Source: an uncultured Prevotellaceae bacterium
GTDB taxonomy: Bacteria; Bacteroidota; Bacteroidia; Bacteroidales; Bacteroidaceae
Reading direction: 5' to 3'
Length of the DNA: 5,253 nt
Assembly (NCBI GenBank): GCA_947303695.1
Contig: CAMYYX010000107.1
Location: 1 to 5,253, forward strand
Shown: positions 3,516 through 5,253 of the stretch, in pieces
Numbering within the stretch: the first letter of the stretch is position 1
Layout: every line of letters starts with the position of its first letter
Program-made: the position numbers and the translations under genes
The notes under the pieces: generated by a model
Told to the model about the DNA's origin: nothing
Seen by the model: only the letters and a program-made list of their open reading frames with translations
The model's database searches: none

Positions 3516-5192
3516 ATGTGTGGATTTGTAGGTATTTTGAAAATCAAGGGCGATGCTCATCAGAAACGTGAGCAGGCCTTGAAGATGTCGGCAAAGATCC
3601 GCCATCGCGGACCAGACTGGAGTGGGGTTTACAGTTCAGACCAGACGGTATTGACCCACGAACGACTTGCCATTGTTGACCCGTTCTCTGGCGGACAGCC
3701 GTTGTACTCACCCGACAAGAAGAAGGTGTTGGCAGTCAATGGTGAGATTTACAACCATCAGCTGCTGCGTATGGAGACTGGTATTGACTATCAGTACCAG
3801 ACAGGTTCGGATTGTGAAGTGATACTGGCATTGTACGAACAATACGGTATTGACTTCATCGACAAGCTGAACGGTATCTTTGCGTTCGTCTTGTACGACA
3901 TGGAGAATGATGATTATCTGATTGCACGCGACCCAATCGGCGTGATTCCGCTGTATATAGGTCATGATAAAGACGGAACCGTCTATGTAGCTAGCGAGCT
4001 GAAAGCCCTCGAAGGAGTGTGCGAGCACTACGAGACCTTTCCTCCCGGACATTTCTGCACCAGCAAGCACGGAGGTAAGATCGAGCGTTGGTACAAACGT
4101 GGATGGTTCAAGTACGACGAGTCGAAATGGTCAACTCGTAACCATAGCGAGGCCGTACAGATGATACGCGAGGGTCTGATGGCGTCAGTAAAGCGCCAGC
4201 TCATGAGCGACGTTCCTTACGGAGTGCTGCTCTCAGGCGGATTGGACAGCTCTGTGGTATCTGCCATCGCAAAACTCTATGCAGCCAAGCGTATTGAGAC
4301 AAACGATGAGCACGATGCATGGTGGCCAAGATTGCACTCGTTTGCGGTAGGTCTGAAGGGTGCGCCCGACCTTATCAAGGCACGTGAGGTGGCTGAACAT
4401 ATCGGAACCGTTCACCATGAAGTGAACTACACCATTCAGGAAGGTCTCGATGCCATTCGCGATGTCATCTACTTCATCGAAACCTACGATGTGACAACCG
4501 TTCGTGCTTCCACTCCGATGTATCTCCTTGCACGCGTCATCCGCAGCATGGGTATCAAGATGGTACTCAGCGGTGAAGGAGCAGACGAGATATTCGGCGG
4601 ATACCTTTACTTCCACAAGGCTCCGAACGCAAAAGAGTTTCATGAGGAGACCGTACGCAAACTGAGCAAACTCTATATGTACGACTGCCTGCGAGCCAAC
4701 AAGTCACTCATGGCGTGGGGCATTGAAGGACGTGTACCGTTCCTCGACAAGGAGTTTCTCGATGTAGCGATGTCCATCGATCCTTCACTCAAGATGTGTC
4801 CAGGCAACACCATAGAGAAAGGTGTAGTACGCGAGGCCTTTGCCGATATGCTGCCCAAGAGTGTTGCGTGGAGACAGAAAGAGCAGTTCAGCGACGGTGT
4901 TGGATATAGCTGGATTGACACCCTGAAGCAGATTACATCCGTAGCTGTCACAGACGAGCAGATGGCACATGCTGCCGAACGATTCCCAATCAACCCACCG
5001 CTCAACAAGGAAGAGTACTACTATCGTAGCATCTTCGAAGAGCATTTCCCAAGCGAGTCGGCTGCACGTAGCGTCAACCAGGAAGCATCCGTAGCATGTA
5101 GTACAGCCAAGGCCCTCGAATGGGATGCTGCATTCAAGAACATGAACGAACCAAGTGGACGAGCCGTAAAAGATATTCATCTGGCATCTTAA
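3516..5192 (+). CDS. asnB: Glutamine-dependent asparagine synthetase AsnB
   Basis: The start is set at the ATG at 3516 because it gives MCGFVGI: Cys2 is the amidotransferase nucleophile and must become the N-terminus. The resulting 558 residues match E. coli AsnB (554). An in-frame GTG at 3417 would add 33 residues coded by the palindromic repeat and block the active site. Glutaminase domain (2 to about 200): Cys2, Arg50 (HERLAIVD), NGEIYN (75-80), SDCE with Asp99, and RDPIGVIPLY (138-147). Synthetase domain: the ATP pyrophosphatase loop SGGLDSS (240-246), SGEGADEIFGGY (352-363) and EGRVPFLD (404-411). It converts aspartate, glutamine and ATP to asparagine, glutamate, AMP and PPi in the cytoplasm. 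It lies 135 bases after amtB, behind copy D. If the leader attenuator works, its product Asn and substrate Gln are the signals sensed. Confidence 0.97.
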   Translation: MCGFVGILKIKGDAHQKREQALKMSAKIRHRGPDWSGVYSSDQTVLTHERLAIVDPFSGGQPLYSPDKKKVLAVNGEIYNHQLLRMETGIDYQYQTGSDCEVILALYEQYGIDFIDKLNGIFAFVLYDMENDDYLIARDPIGVIPLYIGHDKDGTVYVASELKALEGVCEHYETFPPGHFCTSKHGGKIERWYKRGWFKYDESKWSTRNHSEAVQMIREGLMASVKRQLMSDVPYGVLLSGGLDSSVVSAIAKLYAAKRIETNDEHDAWWPRLHSFAVGLKGAPDLIKAREVAEHIGTVHHEVNYTIQEGLDAIRDVIYFIETYDVTTVRASTPMYLLARVIRSMGIKMVLSGEGADEIFGGYLYFHKAPNAKEFHEETVRKLSKLYMYDCLRANKSLMAWGIEGRVPFLDKEFLDVAMSIDPSLKMCPGNTIEKGVVREAFADMLPKSVAWRQKEQFSDGVGYSWIDTLKQITSVAVTDEQMAHAAERFPINPPLNKEEYYYRSIFEEHFPSESAARSVNQEASVACSTAKALEWDAAFKNMNEPSGRAVKDIHLAS

Positions 5193-5253
5193 TTAATTCA
5201 TAATTGAAAGATTGGAAAAATCAAGAAATAGTAAATTGTAAATCGTTAAATTG

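Noticed and set aside
1717..5180. Long minus-strand open frames opposite the P-II, amtB and asnB genes
   Set aside because: They lie entirely or largely over well-identified + strand genes, resemble no family, and have compositions expected of antisense frames.
5193..5253. Terminator or gene start after asnB
   Set aside because: The sequence is AT-rich with only weak short symmetries (TTAATTAA) and no GC-rich stem or convincing start codon.

Overview
The window looks like chromosomal DNA from a Bacteroidales bacterium, most likely Prevotella or a close relative. The signs are a Bacteroidetes-type -7 promoter element (TAACTTTG), no strong Shine-Dalgarno sites but A/C-rich leaders before genes, a smalltalk-type microprotein, a TorF-like outer-membrane protein, and C-rich palindromic intergenic repeats. 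Genus is inferred; there is no rRNA marker.

Layout, all on the + strand. Positions 1-350 hold the end of a preceding unit: the last codons of a gene (possibly an HU-family DNA-binding protein), a C/G-rich palindromic repeat, a 35-residue smalltalk-like microprotein, and a strong hairpin terminator. Positions 351-825 are a regulatory region: a GC-rich inverted repeat, a 9-bp inverted repeat that could be an operator, phased A-tracts, a promoter, a previously hidden 40-codon leader ORF with 14 consecutive Asn/Gln codons, a GAAA-loop terminator followed by T5, and a G-poor A/C-rich leader with a duplicated 23-nt motif. Positions 826-5192 hold four nitrogen genes: a TorF-type porin, a P-II protein (glnK/glnB type), an AmtB ammonium transporter and glutamine-dependent asparagine synthetase (asnB). 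The 61 bases after asnB are AT-rich and show no gene and no convincing terminator, so the operon may continue (gltB/gltD would be a reasonable guess from related genomes).

How it fits together: the porin may let small nitrogen compounds through the outer membrane, AmtB brings ammonium across the inner membrane, P-II gates AmtB according to 2-oxoglutarate/ATP/ADP, and AsnB uses glutamine (or ammonia) to make asparagine. No T-tailed terminator separates the four genes, so one promoter plus one attenuator could control all of them.

The main discovery candidate is that attenuator. The leader peptide carries the run NNNQNNQQNQNNNQ; 32 nt after its stop codon lies an intrinsic terminator, and two upstream segments can pair with the 5' arm of that terminator. 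This is the architecture of trp/his/leu-type ribosome-mediated attenuation, but tuned to Asn and Gln, the product and substrate of AsnB, and placed in front of an ammonium uptake operon. Other points worth a look are a hexamer-periodic inverted repeat between the P-II and amtB genes, a family of C-rich palindromes after four stop codons, a repeated A/C-rich translation leader, and a P-II protein with an altered T-loop.
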